Source: Deltaproteobacteria bacterium
GTDB taxonomy: Bacteria > BMS3Abin14
DNA: 64,000 nt
Reading direction: 5' to 3'
Assembly: GCA_013151915.1 (NCBI GenBank)
Contig: JAADHJ010000010.1
Location: 1 to 64,000, forward strand
Shown one piece after another: positions 18,001-25,918 of this stretch (the first letter of the stretch is position 1; each line of letters begins with the position of its first letter). The translations under genes and the position numbers were made by a program. The notes under the pieces are model-generated. The model ran no database searches, was not told where the DNA came from, and saw nothing but the letters and a program-made list of their open reading frames with translations.

Positions 18001-18977
18001 GTAGCGTGGCCGGCGTCCAGCGAAAGGCGGGCACTGATATTATTAAATTTTCTCCCATAGACTCGGACCTTTCCGCCCTCCATTTCACCGGAAAGGTATG
18101 GTGAACGAAGATCGCCGCCAACCTCGCCCGAAAACCGCAATTTGCCCGCCCCGGCTCCGATCAGCCACGGCAGCTTTCCAAGGTCCGCGGTAAGGGCTAT
18201 CGACCCTGAAAGAGGGGTTGATGGGACCAGGGGAAGCGTGCCGGTAAAGCTGACTCCAAGGGGATCGGTGAAAAGGTTGAACTTCGACACGAGGAGCTCG
18301 GTGGGGGTATACGTCATCTCCGCCTGGAGTGATTGAACGCTGATTGTACGACCCTTGGGAAAGCCCCTCCATCCCACTTTTCCATTATTGGCATGAAGGG
18401 AGAGCCTTCCATGCCCGGGGGAATCGAAGGACCCGCGGTCAAACCTGACGAGAACGTTATCAAGCCCCACCTCGACGCCGGCGGGAAGATCATGGTACGA
18501 TATATGGGAATTCAGCAGTATGACACTACTTACCTGGATGTGTACCAGGCTTATGTTTTCAAGGCCCGGCGAAGATTTTTTCTTTTTCCAGAAGGGGAAA
18601 AGAGGCTTTACGGCGATGGTACCGTCCATGTCCCGAACCACGTTCAGGTCAATCCCGTCCACCTGGAGCTCCTTGATGCCGACCGTGCCCCTGAAAACCG
18701 AGAGGGGGTCGAATTTTATTCCCAGCCTTCTCACCGAAATTTCGCCGGCCTTGCCCTGCAGATCCTTCAGGGTGACGTTCTCCATGGAAAGACCGGTCAG
18801 AAACACATCGTAATCAAGTTTCCCGATGTGAAGCTCGACCCCAAGATGTTTCCTTGCCTGTTGGATTAGAAGGTCGCGAATGACATCCTTGAGTTTAGGA
18901 TTCGTGAGCACCTTCACTGTGACCGTTGCACCGGCCATGACCAGCACAAGGAAAAGGGCGATAATTCGAAGTTTCAA
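15054..18977 (-). CDS. tamB: Translocation and assembly module TamB (DUF490)
   Basis: The 1307-residue protein starts with a single membrane anchor (residues 4-24) followed by AsmA-like and long beta-strand-rich repeats that form the periplasm-spanning groove of this family. It ends in the DUF490/TamB domain, where FALDIEMETINPIEVDMKL, GDIIYRGKSFAISRG and LSETDILSLLNWG are recognisable. Members link the inner membrane to TamA and carry phospholipids or assist outer membrane protein assembly. It starts with TTG and is followed immediately by the tamA-like gene. Confidence 0.9.
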   Translation of the reverse strand: MKLRIIALFLVLVMAGATVTVKVLTNPKLKDVIRDLLIQQARKHLGVELHIGKLDYDVFLTGLSMENVTLKDLQGKAGEISVRRLGIKFDPLSVFRGTVGIKELQVDGIDLNVVRDMDGTIAVKPLFPFWKKKKSSPGLENISLVHIQVSSVILLNSHISYHDLPAGVEVGLDNVLVRFDRGSFDSPGHGRLSLHANNGKVGWRGFPKGRTISVQSLQAEMTYTPTELLVSKFNLFTDPLGVSFTGTLPLVPSTPLSGSIALTADLGKLPWLIGAGAGKLRFSGEVGGDLRSPYLSGEMEGGKVRVYGRKFNNISARLSLDAGHATLEGLKALYRGENLEGRMEVGFTRGLPFKADLSTSKYPIAKLFQEISGDRSPLEGSFSAQCGIEGYLFPGKGGGRIQVGLKGTADLSIGRGAPKVFGFDLSGVYAGSSYVLERFKAASGSLAMEASGTLGPSGPDLTVKLTESDLGTWENFSWARGAGGTLQADGEVSGDWQAPLANLDLVFQHPSIRGYAADFLKAHLQIDSKGITCPLASLKVGATVLTLQGRLPWKGGDRGGEWSVGTSNGRLQDILQVFHVPLDLSGEIAVQMDFSFRNGSLTGKGDSVLRKIRLNGEEFERSDFHMVLRDGGLVFDKIELTKAGKLMVGRGSIKDGRFSAQLATVHGVPMESLRFLKELKVPLSGEISFTAGVSGGLDGKDIEGTAAAKWDQISFEGRSWGSGKGTFDLKGKTLKGNAELINGKFAAEVTVDLSGEIPFYGTIRTLEKASHEDLNNFFGLGIPSGYASGELLAKAGAKGVLLHLKKTEVEGTIDEARFNIRGIDFRSTRSVPFTYQPERGIRFEDLQLASGESVLRGALTIAPKGIIGGNMEGEIDLGGFSYLRPTVNSFFGRTEIHLRISGTLSHPSLSGYLNIRDTSCVAHLPFPLKVEHLEGRIEILNDRVHFDAITGQVKKGTIEMDGDLFLEGLTPVRGRLQWKGEGIAVNFPDGLSTLNRATIVLSLDGGKGNIRGSVKMDEGKYIRDIDIDNPISLLGESAGAPGPFAPGKGGGNGGTGRFALDIEMETINPIEVDMKLLRGDAKGTLHLQGTVGKPVLTGRFFMDKGDIIYRGKSFAISRGIVGFFNPEVIEPNFDFSARTDISGLDRDGMLRDYTIELLVNGVPSKFKLDLISSPPLSETDILSLLNWGAVSEKAFESGRNVSATEAALFLSSELKGTLESGVRNITGFDRVVIDPVTVSRTGGTTSRIRLDKRLGERLSLSASAAILSREEPEVSLRYKLLDSFSLIGEERGEGNFNLDLDFQFEIR

Positions 18978-19114
18978 GTCTGAATAACCTCGTAAAAACC
19001 TCTTTCAAGGGACACAGCCTCAGGTCATGCTCCCCGTGACCCTGTTTACCTGAAGGGACCCGGGCAGATGCATCCGCAGGAAGCTCAGGGGACATGCGTC
19101 ACGGACCTGAGACC

Positions 19115-19804
19115 TCAACCCTCCTCGATGGGAAGACCGAGGCGTTCCATGATCATGCGCATGTCGCTCCAGACATCCTTCTTCGCGTTGGGATTCCGCA
19201 GGAGAAAAGAGGGATGGTATGTGGGCATGAGAGGAATCCCGTTAAAATCGTGAAACCTGCCCCGGAGCCCGGAAATCCGCATATCGGTGTCGAGCAAGGT
19301 CCTGGCGGCGAAGCTGCCGAGCGCGCAGATGATCTTCGGGGAAATAATTTCAACCTGCCTCAGGAGAAAAGGTTTGCATGCCGTTACTTCTTCAGGTTCG
19401 GGATTTCGGTTGCCGGGAGGGCGGCACTTGTTGACGTTGCATATATACACCTCGCCCCTTTGAAATCCCATGGCCTGAATAATTTTTGTAAGAAGCTGAC
19501 CTGCTCTGCCGACAAACGGCTCTCCCGTAAGATCCTCGTCCCTACCCGGTGCCTCGCCGACCAGAAGAAGCTGGGCATCCGGATTGCCTACTCCAAATAC
19601 GAGTGTTGTCCTGCTGTCACCCAGGGCGCAGCGATGACAATCCCCAATGGTCCGTTTGAGTTCCTCCAGCGCACGGCCAGGTTCAGGTTTCATAATATTC
19701 TCCGGAGCTTCGGATACGCCGGAAGTGATATCGTCCGTTGGGGATATTGCGGCATCCAGACCGATGGATTCCAGATAGATTTTCCTCAGCTCGCTCTCAT
19801 TCAT
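19115..19804 (-). CDS. udg: Family 4 uracil-DNA glycosylase (4Fe-4S)
   Basis: The 229-residue protein has a non-conserved N-terminal 45 residues and a family-4 UDG core. The core has the [20 protein letters not shown] active-site motif, the iron-sulfur cysteines (Cys56, Cys59, CRPPGNR and ACKPFL) and the [11 protein letters not shown] motif. It removes uracil from DNA to begin base excision repair. Its ATG overlaps the coaBC stop by 4 bp. The 137 bp downstream, before tamB, show no clear feature. Confidence 0.93.
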   Translation of the reverse strand: MNESELRKIYLESIGLDAAISPTDDITSGVSEAPENIMKPEPGRALEELKRTIGDCHRCALGDSRTTLVFGVGNPDAQLLLVGEAPGRDEDLTGEPFVGRAGQLLTKIIQAMGFQRGEVYICNVNKCRPPGNRNPEPEEVTACKPFLLRQVEIISPKIICALGSFAARTLLDTDMRISGLRGRFHDFNGIPLMPTYHPSFLLRNPNAKKDVWSDMRMIMERLGLPIEEG

Positions 19805-21027
19805 AAAGAGTTGATTCTCCAGAGCTTCAGCGCACGATCGAGTATCCTGTCGGCAAGTTCCCTCTTGGGGAGAAGCGGAAGGCCCTCGGTGGTCCCGTCT
19901 CTTTCGATCAGTGTCGCCCTATTGCTGTCGGATTGGAATCCGGAGTCCGCCTCAGTGATGTCGTTGGCTACGATCAGATCGAGGGATTTGGCCTCAAGTT
20001 TAGCCCTCGCGTTCTTTATCAGATCCTCACTCTCCGCGGCGAACCCTACAAAAAGCCTGTCCTCTTTTTCTTTTGCAAGCTCACGGAGAATGTCGGGATT
20101 AGCCTCAAGTTCAACGGTGAGTTTTTTTCGGCCGTCCTTCTTTATTTTTTTCCCGGACGGTGCCGACGGCCTGTAATCGGCCACCGCCGCTGCCATCATA
20201 AGCCATTGGCACCCGCCAATGTGGGTCCTGGCTGCCGCGAGCATTTCCTCAGCGGTGCCGACATTGACGACCTGGGGTCCCGCCGGAGGCGCCAGGTTTG
20301 AAGCGCCCGATATGAGAACAACCCCGGCGCCGCGTTCGTGCGCTGCCTCAGCGAGGGCGTAGCCCATCTTCCCGCTGGACCGGTTGGTCAGGAACCGCAC
20401 CGGGTCAAGGGGTTCTACGGTCGGTCCCGCCGTAACCATGACACTGATTTCCGACAGGTCTCCATCGCGGCCTGGAAGGGCCCGTGAAAGGGCATCGAGA
20501 ATCTTTTCCACATCGGCCAGCCGTCCGGGACCTTCGGCGCCGCACGCCAGCTCGCCCTGGCCCGGCGGAACGGACAGGACACCCCTTGAATGGAGGATGC
20601 CCATGTTTTCCTGTACGGCTGGATGCTCCCACATCCTGGAATTCATGGCAGGCGCCACCACAACCGGACAGTCCACAGCCAGGAGGGTAGTGGTCACCAG
20701 ATCGTCGGCCATCCCGTGGGCGGCTTTGGCCAGGAAGTTTGCTGTGGCGGGCGCGACAACCATCAGATCCGCCAGTCTTCCCCTCTCGATATGCCCGATC
20801 GCCCGCCCCTCGGTAGGGGAAAAGAGATCAACCCCCACCGGATTCCGGGTCAGGACCTCCATGGTCAGAGGGGTGATAAAGCGGGTGGCGTTTTGGGTCA
20901 TAATCACGGACACCTCGGCGCCCAGGCGAATCAGTGCCCTGGCGATTTCAGCGCTTTTATAGGCACCGATCCCTCCCGTTATCGCGAGGAGGATATTCCT
21001 GCCCTTAAGATTCGAGTGATCCTGCAT
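19801..21027 (-). CDS. coaBC: Bifunctional phosphopantothenoylcysteine decarboxylase/synthetase
   Basis: The 408-residue fusion has the CoaC flavoprotein domain at residues 1-185 (ITGGIGAYKSAEIAR at the start, the PAMNSRMW motif) and the CoaB synthetase domain from about 190. CoaB has VMVTAGPTVEPLDPVRFLTN, the RSSGKMG motif and the KIKK segment. The two domains add cysteine to phosphopantothenate and decarboxylate it in CoA synthesis. It is translationally coupled to udg. The upstream gap is a GGACTCT heptamer array, so its promoter must lie within or beyond that array. Confidence 0.95.
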   Translation of the reverse strand: MQDHSNLKGRNILLAITGGIGAYKSAEIARALIRLGAEVSVIMTQNATRFITPLTMEVLTRNPVGVDLFSPTEGRAIGHIERGRLADLMVVAPATANFLAKAAHGMADDLVTTTLLAVDCPVVVAPAMNSRMWEHPAVQENMGILHSRGVLSVPPGQGELACGAEGPGRLADVEKILDALSRALPGRDGDLSEISVMVTAGPTVEPLDPVRFLTNRSSGKMGYALAEAAHERGAGVVLISGASNLAPPAGPQVVNVGTAEEMLAAARTHIGGCQWLMMAAAVADYRPSAPSGKKIKKDGRKKLTVELEANPDILRELAKEKEDRLFVGFAAESEDLIKNARAKLEAKSLDLIVANDITEADSGFQSDSNRATLIERDGTTEGLPLLPKRELADRILDRALKLWRINSL

Positions 21028-21040
21028 CTAATTCCTTCCC

Positions 21041-21158
21041 TCTGTACTCTATACTCTGGACCCTGGACTCTGGACTCTTATGACTCTGGACTCTTCCCTC
21101 TACTCTGGACTCTATGACTCTGGACTCTATGACTCTGGACTCTGGACTATGGACTCTG
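21041..21158 (+). repeat. Heptamer-type tandem array (GGACTCT/ATGACTCT)
   Basis: Fourteen or so units of CTGGACT or TATGACT give a near-continuous 7- to 8-base periodicity across the gap between coaBC and the MBL hydrolase gene. The same unit occurs at 57654-57680 and, as its complement, at 62661-62698 and 59281-59332. Confidence 0.8.
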
Positions 21159-21170
21159 TCATCCCCTTTA

Positions 21171-21791
21171 TCACCGCAGGAACGGATTGTGCTTCCGTTC
21201 CCGGCCGACGGTCGTCTCCGGACCGTGCCCGGGGTAGACAGGGGTGTCGTCCGGAAGAACGAGAATCCTTTCCTTTATGGACCGGATCAGGGTCGAAAAA
21301 TCACCACCCGGCAGATCCGTCCTTCCAATGGATCCGGCGAACAGGGTATCCCCTGGGAAAATACCGATTGACGTTTTGAACGTAACACCCCCTGGACTGT
21401 GCCCCGGAGTGGACATAACCTCAATCGTCTCCCCTCCGACCGTTATGGTGTCGCCGTCGTCGAGCAGCCGATCGGGCTTCGGGGACGGTTGGACCGCAAG
21501 TCCGTACATGCCGGCCTGCGCGGCGGCCTGGTCAAGCATGGGCTCGCTCAGTCTGGGAACCATAAGGGGAGCTCCCGTTGCCCCGACGATATCGGCATTG
21601 GCCCCAACGTGGTCAAAATGGGCGTGGGTTATCAGTATCGCAACCACTTTCCAGGGCCTGCTGTTTATCCGGTCGATAATAAGAGCGCCGTCGCCCCCGG
21701 GATCGATAACCACCCCCTCACCTGTTTTTTCATCCCCGATGATAAAACAGTTCGACTGAAGAGGACCTACCAGCAGATGTTCCAGCTTCAT
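21171..21791 (-). CDS. MBL-fold metallo-hydrolase (glyoxalase II-like)
   Basis: The 206-residue protein has the metallo-beta-lactamase signature THAHFDHVG and further metal ligands in TPGHSPGG and GHGPETT. It is the short YcbL-type hydroxyacylglutathione hydrolase-like group, and the substrate is uncertain. The ATG at 21791 is preceded by AAAAGGAAA; a reading frame extending to 21854 would overlap dtd and lacks conservation. It lies 59 bp downstream of dtd. Confidence 0.88.
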   Translation of the reverse strand: MKLEHLLVGPLQSNCFIIGDEKTGEGVVIDPGGDGALIIDRINSRPWKVVAILITHAHFDHVGANADIVGATGAPLMVPRLSEPMLDQAAAQAGMYGLAVQPSPKPDRLLDDGDTITVGGETIEVMSTPGHSPGGVTFKTSIGIFPGDTLFAGSIGRTDLPGGDFSTLIRSIKERILVLPDDTPVYPGHGPETTVGRERKHNPFLR

Positions 21792-21850
21792 TGTGTTTTT
21801 CCTTTTCCCGGCAGAGCGTCGGAAGGCCCCGACAGACTCCCGGATTGAAA

Positions 21851-22291
21851 TCATCTTGACTCGAGCAGGATGGTTACCGGTCCATCATTGGCAAGGGTGA
21901 CCACCATGTCCGCCTGAAAAATGCCGGCCTGTGTGGGAACGCCCATATCCCTCATCCTCTCAAGAAACCTTTCGTAAAGCTCCCTGGCCTGTTCGGCGGG
22001 GGCGGCACGGGAAAATCCCGGGCGGTTGCCGCTGGACCTGTCCGTGATGAGGGTAAACTGGGAGACAACCAGGGCTCCGCCTCGTACGTCCTTGACCGAA
22101 AGGTTCATCCTGCCCGCATCATCGTAAAAGATCCTCAGGGCGGAGACCTTCCGCGCAAGGTAATCCACGTCCTTTGCGGCGTCATCCACGGCAACACCCA
22201 GAAAAACCAGCAGGCCGTTTTCTATGGCCGAGACAACCTTTTCGCCGACCTCGACCCTGGCCCACTTGACTCGCTGGACAAGCGCCCTCAT
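21851..22291 (-). CDS. dtd: D-aminoacyl-tRNA deacylase
   Basis: The 146-residue protein matches DTD across its whole length: MRALVQRVKWARVEV at the start, the catalytic SQFTL motif and the NDGPVT motif near the end. It hydrolyses D-amino acids and glycine from mischarged tRNA. A family-1 repeat lies directly upstream between dtd and murJ. Confidence 0.94.
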   Translation of the reverse strand: MRALVQRVKWARVEVGEKVVSAIENGLLVFLGVAVDDAAKDVDYLARKVSALRIFYDDAGRMNLSVKDVRGGALVVSQFTLITDRSSGNRPGFSRAAPAEQARELYERFLERMRDMGVPTQAGIFQADMVVTLANDGPVTILLESR

Positions 22292-22307
22292 AAACCTTAC
22301 TGATCCT

Positions 22308-22442
22308 GATAGAGTCGTAAAAAGTCCATTCGTGGCTTTTTACTCCACGGAAAGCGAAAAATGTCATTTTCACTTTCCTCACAAATCTTCGATTTGCGCT
22401 CCCTTCAGTGGGAGCGTTTATGACTTTTTACAAAGTCATCAA
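22308..22442 (+). repeat. Hairpin repeat family 1, full copy
   Basis: It runs from GATAGAGTCGTAAAAAGTCC to AAAGTCATCAA with all five hairpins. Hairpin D here is CGCTCCC/GGGAGCG, where the copy at 34131 has GCGCCC/GGGCGC, a compensated change. The murJ reading frame runs into the repeat and takes its final residues (about DDFVKSHKRSH) and its TGA stop from it. Confidence 0.9.
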
Positions 22443-24009
22443 TCCTGCTTACCAGCTTCCCTTTGATATCCATTGCGCCTTCACATCGGAGGGCCAATGC
22501 AGCAATGGAGTATACAATAATCCCCAGGGCCATACAACCGAGGAGCCCTGCCGCCCTGGCGGGTGTACCCATGGCGAGCCAGTCGTAACGCCCCGAAATT
22601 GAAGAGGCCGCTCCAAACATGAGGATGGCGGCCATGAAAGATTTTGCGGCCTCCCTCAGGAACCCTCCGGTCATCCACGACTTTCCCCTGCGAATTGTAA
22701 ACCTGATCGCGAGAAATCCAAAATTAAGAACGGAGGCCAGGGATGTTGCCAGGGCAAGGCCCGCGTGCAGCATGGGACCCATGAGCAGGAGGTTCAGCAG
22801 GACATTCGCCGCCATGGCCAGGGAGGCCCCTGCGAAGGGAGTGCGGGTGTCCTCCATGGCGAAAAATGCCCGTCCCATTATCTTTACCCCGATGAAAAAT
22901 GGGATTCCCACGGAATAGAACAGGAGCGCGGCGGCGGCTCCGATGACATCCTTGCCCACGAAAGCTCCTCTCGCGAAAAGGGTGGCAATGATGGGCTCCC
23001 TTAGCGCGATGAGGCCCAGGGCCGCTGGAAAACCTATGAAAGCGGTCAGGGACAGTGAGAATGATACCGTTTGCGAGAAATCGTCGAACCTCCCCCCGGA
23101 GAACTGGGCTGACAGGGTAGGTAGGGCCGCTGTGGCCAACGCGATGCCGAAAACCCCCAGAGGAAACTGCATCAGGCGGTTTCCGTACCACAGGTAGGTA
23201 ATACTTCCGGCGGGCAGAAAGGAAGCGATAAGTGTGTCGACCACCATATTGACCTGATAGACGGCTACTCCCAATGCCGCGGGGCCCATCATTACCGCAA
23301 CACGCCTTACACCTGGAGACACTACCTTCAAGCTCAGGGAGGGGATTGCGTCCCTGGCCTTCAGAGGACCCAATTGTATGAGGACCTGCAGGATGCCTCC
23401 TACCAGCACACCCCAGGCTATACCCACGATTGGGTCGGCAAGTCCCGGCGAAACCAGCAGGGCAAAAATAATTATGCTGACATTAAGGAGGGCAGGCGCC
23501 AGAGCGGGGGTCAGGAAGTGCCTCCTGGCGTTCAGTATCCCCATGCCGAGGGCGGCCACACAGATAAACATCATGTAGGGAGCCAGCCAACGGGTGAGAA
23601 CAACGGTCCTGAGAAAAATATCGCTTCCGGGGTCAAATCCCCAGGCTACAAGGCGAACCACCTGGGGTGCAAAGAGGATCATCCCGGCAGTGAGGACAGA
23701 GAGTACAGCCACGAGCAGGGTAAAAAGGCCGCTGGAGAATTTCTTCGCCTCCTCCGGCCCGCGATGTTCCAGGATATCGGTGTAGACGGGGACGAAGGAC
23801 GCCGCCAGTGCGCCTTCCCCGAACAGCTGTCTCATGAGATTGGGAATCCGGAAGGCCACATAGAACGCGTCCGCGGAGGATGCCGCACCGAAGAGGAAGG
23901 CCATGACGGCATCCCTGCACAGGCCCAGGACACGGCTGACAAAAGTGGCGCCGCCGACAATCCCCGCCGCCTTGACCATGCTGCTTCTCTCGCTCACATG
24001 TCCCTTCAT
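22405..24009 (-). CDS. murJ: Lipid II flippase MurJ
   Basis: The 534-residue integral membrane protein has about 14 hydrophobic segments and the MurJ/MviN start (VGGATFVSRVLGLCRDAVMAF) with conserved arginines. It has the PNLMRQLFGEGALAASFVPVY motif in the first loop. It flips lipid II across the inner membrane for peptidoglycan synthesis. The last about 11 residues are encoded in a family-1 repeat. It is divergent from rpsT across a 190 bp gap. Confidence 0.94.
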   Translation of the reverse strand: MKGHVSERSSMVKAAGIVGGATFVSRVLGLCRDAVMAFLFGAASSADAFYVAFRIPNLMRQLFGEGALAASFVPVYTDILEHRGPEEAKKFSSGLFTLLVAVLSVLTAGMILFAPQVVRLVAWGFDPGSDIFLRTVVLTRWLAPYMMFICVAALGMGILNARRHFLTPALAPALLNVSIIIFALLVSPGLADPIVGIAWGVLVGGILQVLIQLGPLKARDAIPSLSLKVVSPGVRRVAVMMGPAALGVAVYQVNMVVDTLIASFLPAGSITYLWYGNRLMQFPLGVFGIALATAALPTLSAQFSGGRFDDFSQTVSFSLSLTAFIGFPAALGLIALREPIIATLFARGAFVGKDVIGAAAALLFYSVGIPFFIGVKIMGRAFFAMEDTRTPFAGASLAMAANVLLNLLLMGPMLHAGLALATSLASVLNFGFLAIRFTIRRGKSWMTGGFLREAAKSFMAAILMFGAASSISGRYDWLAMGTPARAAGLLGCMALGIIVYSIAALALRCEGAMDIKGKLVSRIDDFVKSHKRSH

Positions 24010-24102
24010 TTCGTCACGTTCGTATGATAGATAAGGCTATCCCGGATCAGCCGGGAGATGATCGATATCATCATTAACCTTTTATCTTGCCGGAAAAATC
24101 AT

Positions 24103-24130
24103 TTGACAACCATCGCGTAATCAGGTTAAT
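24103..24130 (+). promoter_or_regulatory. Sigma-70 promoter for rpsT
   Basis: TTGACA at 24103-24108 is a perfect -35 box. After 16 bases GTTAAT (24125-24130) matches the -10 consensus at 4 of 6 positions. It is about 65 bp before the rpsT ribosome binding site, leaving a short leader. This fits a strongly expressed ribosomal protein gene. Confidence 0.55.
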
Positions 24131-24200
24131 AGCCTTTCTTTACCCACACTACCTAACATTTCAAACCATCGGTCTTAATGCCAAAACAGGAGGAGTGGAA

Positions 24201-24473
24201 TTGGCAACACATAAATCGGCCATCAAGAGACACAAACAGAGCCTTAGAAGGAGGCTCGGCAACCAGAGGAGGCGCACCCGCATCAAGAGCCTCACGAAAG
24301 ACCTCATCGTTGCGGTGGACGCAGGAGACAGGGCAACAGCTGAAAAGACCCTTAAAGAGGCCGTGCCGGTCATCCAGAAAGCGGCTTCGGCGGGAACCAT
24401 CCATAGAAATTCCGCAGCCAGGAAGATCTCCCGCCTGACGCGCAGATATAATTCTCTCCCATCAGACCAGTAA
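24201..24473 (+). CDS. rpsT: 30S ribosomal protein S20
   Basis: The 90-residue basic protein shows the S20 pattern: ATHKSAIKRHKQSLRRRLGN at the start and GTIHRNSAARKISRL near the end. It binds 16S rRNA in the lower body of the 30S subunit. The start is TTG at 24201, preceded by a perfect AGGAGG with 7 bases of spacing; this gives the family's normal N-terminus, and a longer frame to 24087 is a false extension. TTG start use fits the known autoregulation of S20 initiation in E. coli (there UUG as well). Its 3' end overlaps the convergent holA by 12 bp. Confidence 0.95.
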   Translation: MATHKSAIKRHKQSLRRRLGNQRRRTRIKSLTKDLIVAVDAGDRATAEKTLKEAVPVIQKAASAGTIHRNSAARKISRLTRRYNSLPSDQ

Positions 24474-25433
24474 ATCCAACAGCAATTTATCCAGGATCAC
24501 TTCATTAGGGAGACTACCGGTTTTTATATGCCGGTCGCAGACCGACAGGCTTTTCAGGTCACTTTCCAGATCCCTTTCCCTTGCCCGCCTCAACTGGCGG
24601 GCAAACTTTTCCTGGAGATTCGGATACTGAATTCCAACCTTGACGGCAGCCTGGATGGGCTGCAGACCTGTTCCCACCAGTTCCTTCCCTTTTATCAATT
24701 TTCGATAGTGAGCGGCGGTCATGTGCACCAGAAATTCCGGAGGGGCTCCTGATTCAAGAAGCCTTTTCAGGCAGACAATCGCCTGGGATTTTTTCCCCTC
24801 CCCCAATGCATCCAGAAAGGAAAAGACCGTTTCCACACCTCCGGGAAGAGATGCGTTCAGGTCATCCCTGGTAATCGTATCCCGATTCCCCGCATGCAAA
24901 GAAACCTTCTCCACTTCCATCGCCAGGGAGCTTAAGACCGTTCCGGAGATCTCAATCAGCATCCCGGCCAGTTCAGGGCTTATCCCCTTGCCGGCCGCCC
25001 GGAAGCGTTTTACCACCCATCCTGTAAGTGATTTACCATATGGTCTGCTCAATTTGGGAACTTCCACAAGCCGTGAAAAGGACCGATAGACCGCGCTCTT
25101 TTTGTCCATCTCGCTGGAGGTTAAGAGCAGAAATGATGACGGGTTGGGGTCTTTCAGGTAATCAAGAAGCTTTTTCCAGTCGGAAAATTCCTGGATCTCG
25201 CGGATCACGAGAAGACGCCTGTCGGACAAAAACGGCAGGGTCTGGAGAAATTCCAGGACAGAACCGATCTCGGCGTCCCATCCGTAGACTGAAAGGTAAT
25301 TGAAATCCCTGGCCTCCCGGGGAATCAGGAGTTCCATAAGCTCCTCGACCGCTTCATTTATCAACAACAGCTCCGCGGAGATGAGAAGGCGGGAGACACC
25401 TTTTGCTTTGCGGCTGCCTGCCGGCTGTGTCAT
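24462..25433 (-). CDS. holA: DNA polymerase III subunit delta
   Basis: The 323-residue protein follows the HolA layout: a degenerate AAA+ N-terminal region (FLQTLPFLSDRRLLVIREI at about 65-85), a middle lid and a C-terminal helical collar (LEKKL-type segment near DLESDLKSLSVCDRHIKTG). It loads the sliding clamp as part of the clamp loader. The Walker A motif is degenerate, as is normal for delta. It overlaps lptE by 4 bp. The leuS-lptE-holA order is common in Gram-negative bacteria and supports the calls. Confidence 0.9.
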   Translation of the reverse strand: MTQPAGSRKAKGVSRLLISAELLLINEAVEELMELLIPREARDFNYLSVYGWDAEIGSVLEFLQTLPFLSDRRLLVIREIQEFSDWKKLLDYLKDPNPSSFLLLTSSEMDKKSAVYRSFSRLVEVPKLSRPYGKSLTGWVVKRFRAAGKGISPELAGMLIEISGTVLSSLAMEVEKVSLHAGNRDTITRDDLNASLPGGVETVFSFLDALGEGKKSQAIVCLKRLLESGAPPEFLVHMTAAHYRKLIKGKELVGTGLQPIQAAVKVGIQYPNLQEKFARQLRRARERDLESDLKSLSVCDRHIKTGSLPNEVILDKLLLDLLV

Positions 25434-25918
25434 GGCTGATCCTCGAGCCTGTCGGACAGGGCTCTGGCGGCATCCTTCGAAAGGAGTCTGATGGCGGCCC
25501 GTCTGTTCCAGTCAAGGGTGTTGATGTCGCTTGACCATGGGTACGATCTCGCCACACGTTCCTTCCCCTTACGCAAGAGCTTTCCGTCCTCCCCGACAAT
25601 TCGCCACAAGAACCCCAGCGTGAGTTCCTCGCGCACGGGATCTCCTTGGGATGAAACGGTCTGTGCCCTTTCGGAAAATTCGGTGATTACGATGGAAACT
25701 TTTCGAGGCGCGTCGGTTCGACGCAGCCCGGCTACCTCTGCCAGAGAATCCTCCATCATCCGGTAGAGAAGCGGCTCATCGGTGGAATTTCTCAAAACAC
25801 CCAGGGAAAAGCCCCTTCCGCTGTAGGGGCGGACAGGGCTGTAGCCGCACCCGGCGAAAAGTGCAAAAATGAGGACTGTGGCAACGCCCCCCAAAAAGGC
25901 TCTTACCAGGGCTCTCAT
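25430..25918 (-). CDS. lptE: LPS-assembly lipoprotein LptE
   Basis: The 162-residue protein starts with a lipoprotein signal (hydrophobic [17 protein letters not shown], lipobox LFAGC, Cys about 24) followed by GYSPVRP, the typical GY-start of LptE. The rest is an alternating beta-alpha fold with weak identity. LptE plugs the LptD barrel and helps insert LPS into the outer membrane. Position between leuS and holA strengthens the assignment. It overlaps both neighbours by 4 bp. Confidence 0.85.
   Translation of the reverse strand: MRALVRAFLGGVATVLIFALFAGCGYSPVRPYSGRGFSLGVLRNSTDEPLLYRMMEDSLAEVAGLRRTDAPRKVSIVITEFSERAQTVSSQGDPVREELTLGFLWRIVGEDGKLLRKGKERVARSYPWSSDINTLDWNRRAAIRLLSKDAARALSDRLEDQP

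Noticed and set aside
18978-19114. Further family-1 repeat copy (CTCGTAAAAACCTCTTTC) before tamB
   Set aside because: Only a short, imperfect similarity to the left-end signature; the similar word near 38977 is equally weak.
21041-21158. CRISPR array
   Set aside because: The repeat unit is 7-8 bases without unique spacers of 30-40 bases, and no cas gene is in the window.
24087-24200. N-terminal extension of S20 to position 24087
   Set aside because: The extension contains the promoter and the AGGAGG site; the TTG at 24201 gives the family's normal N-terminus.
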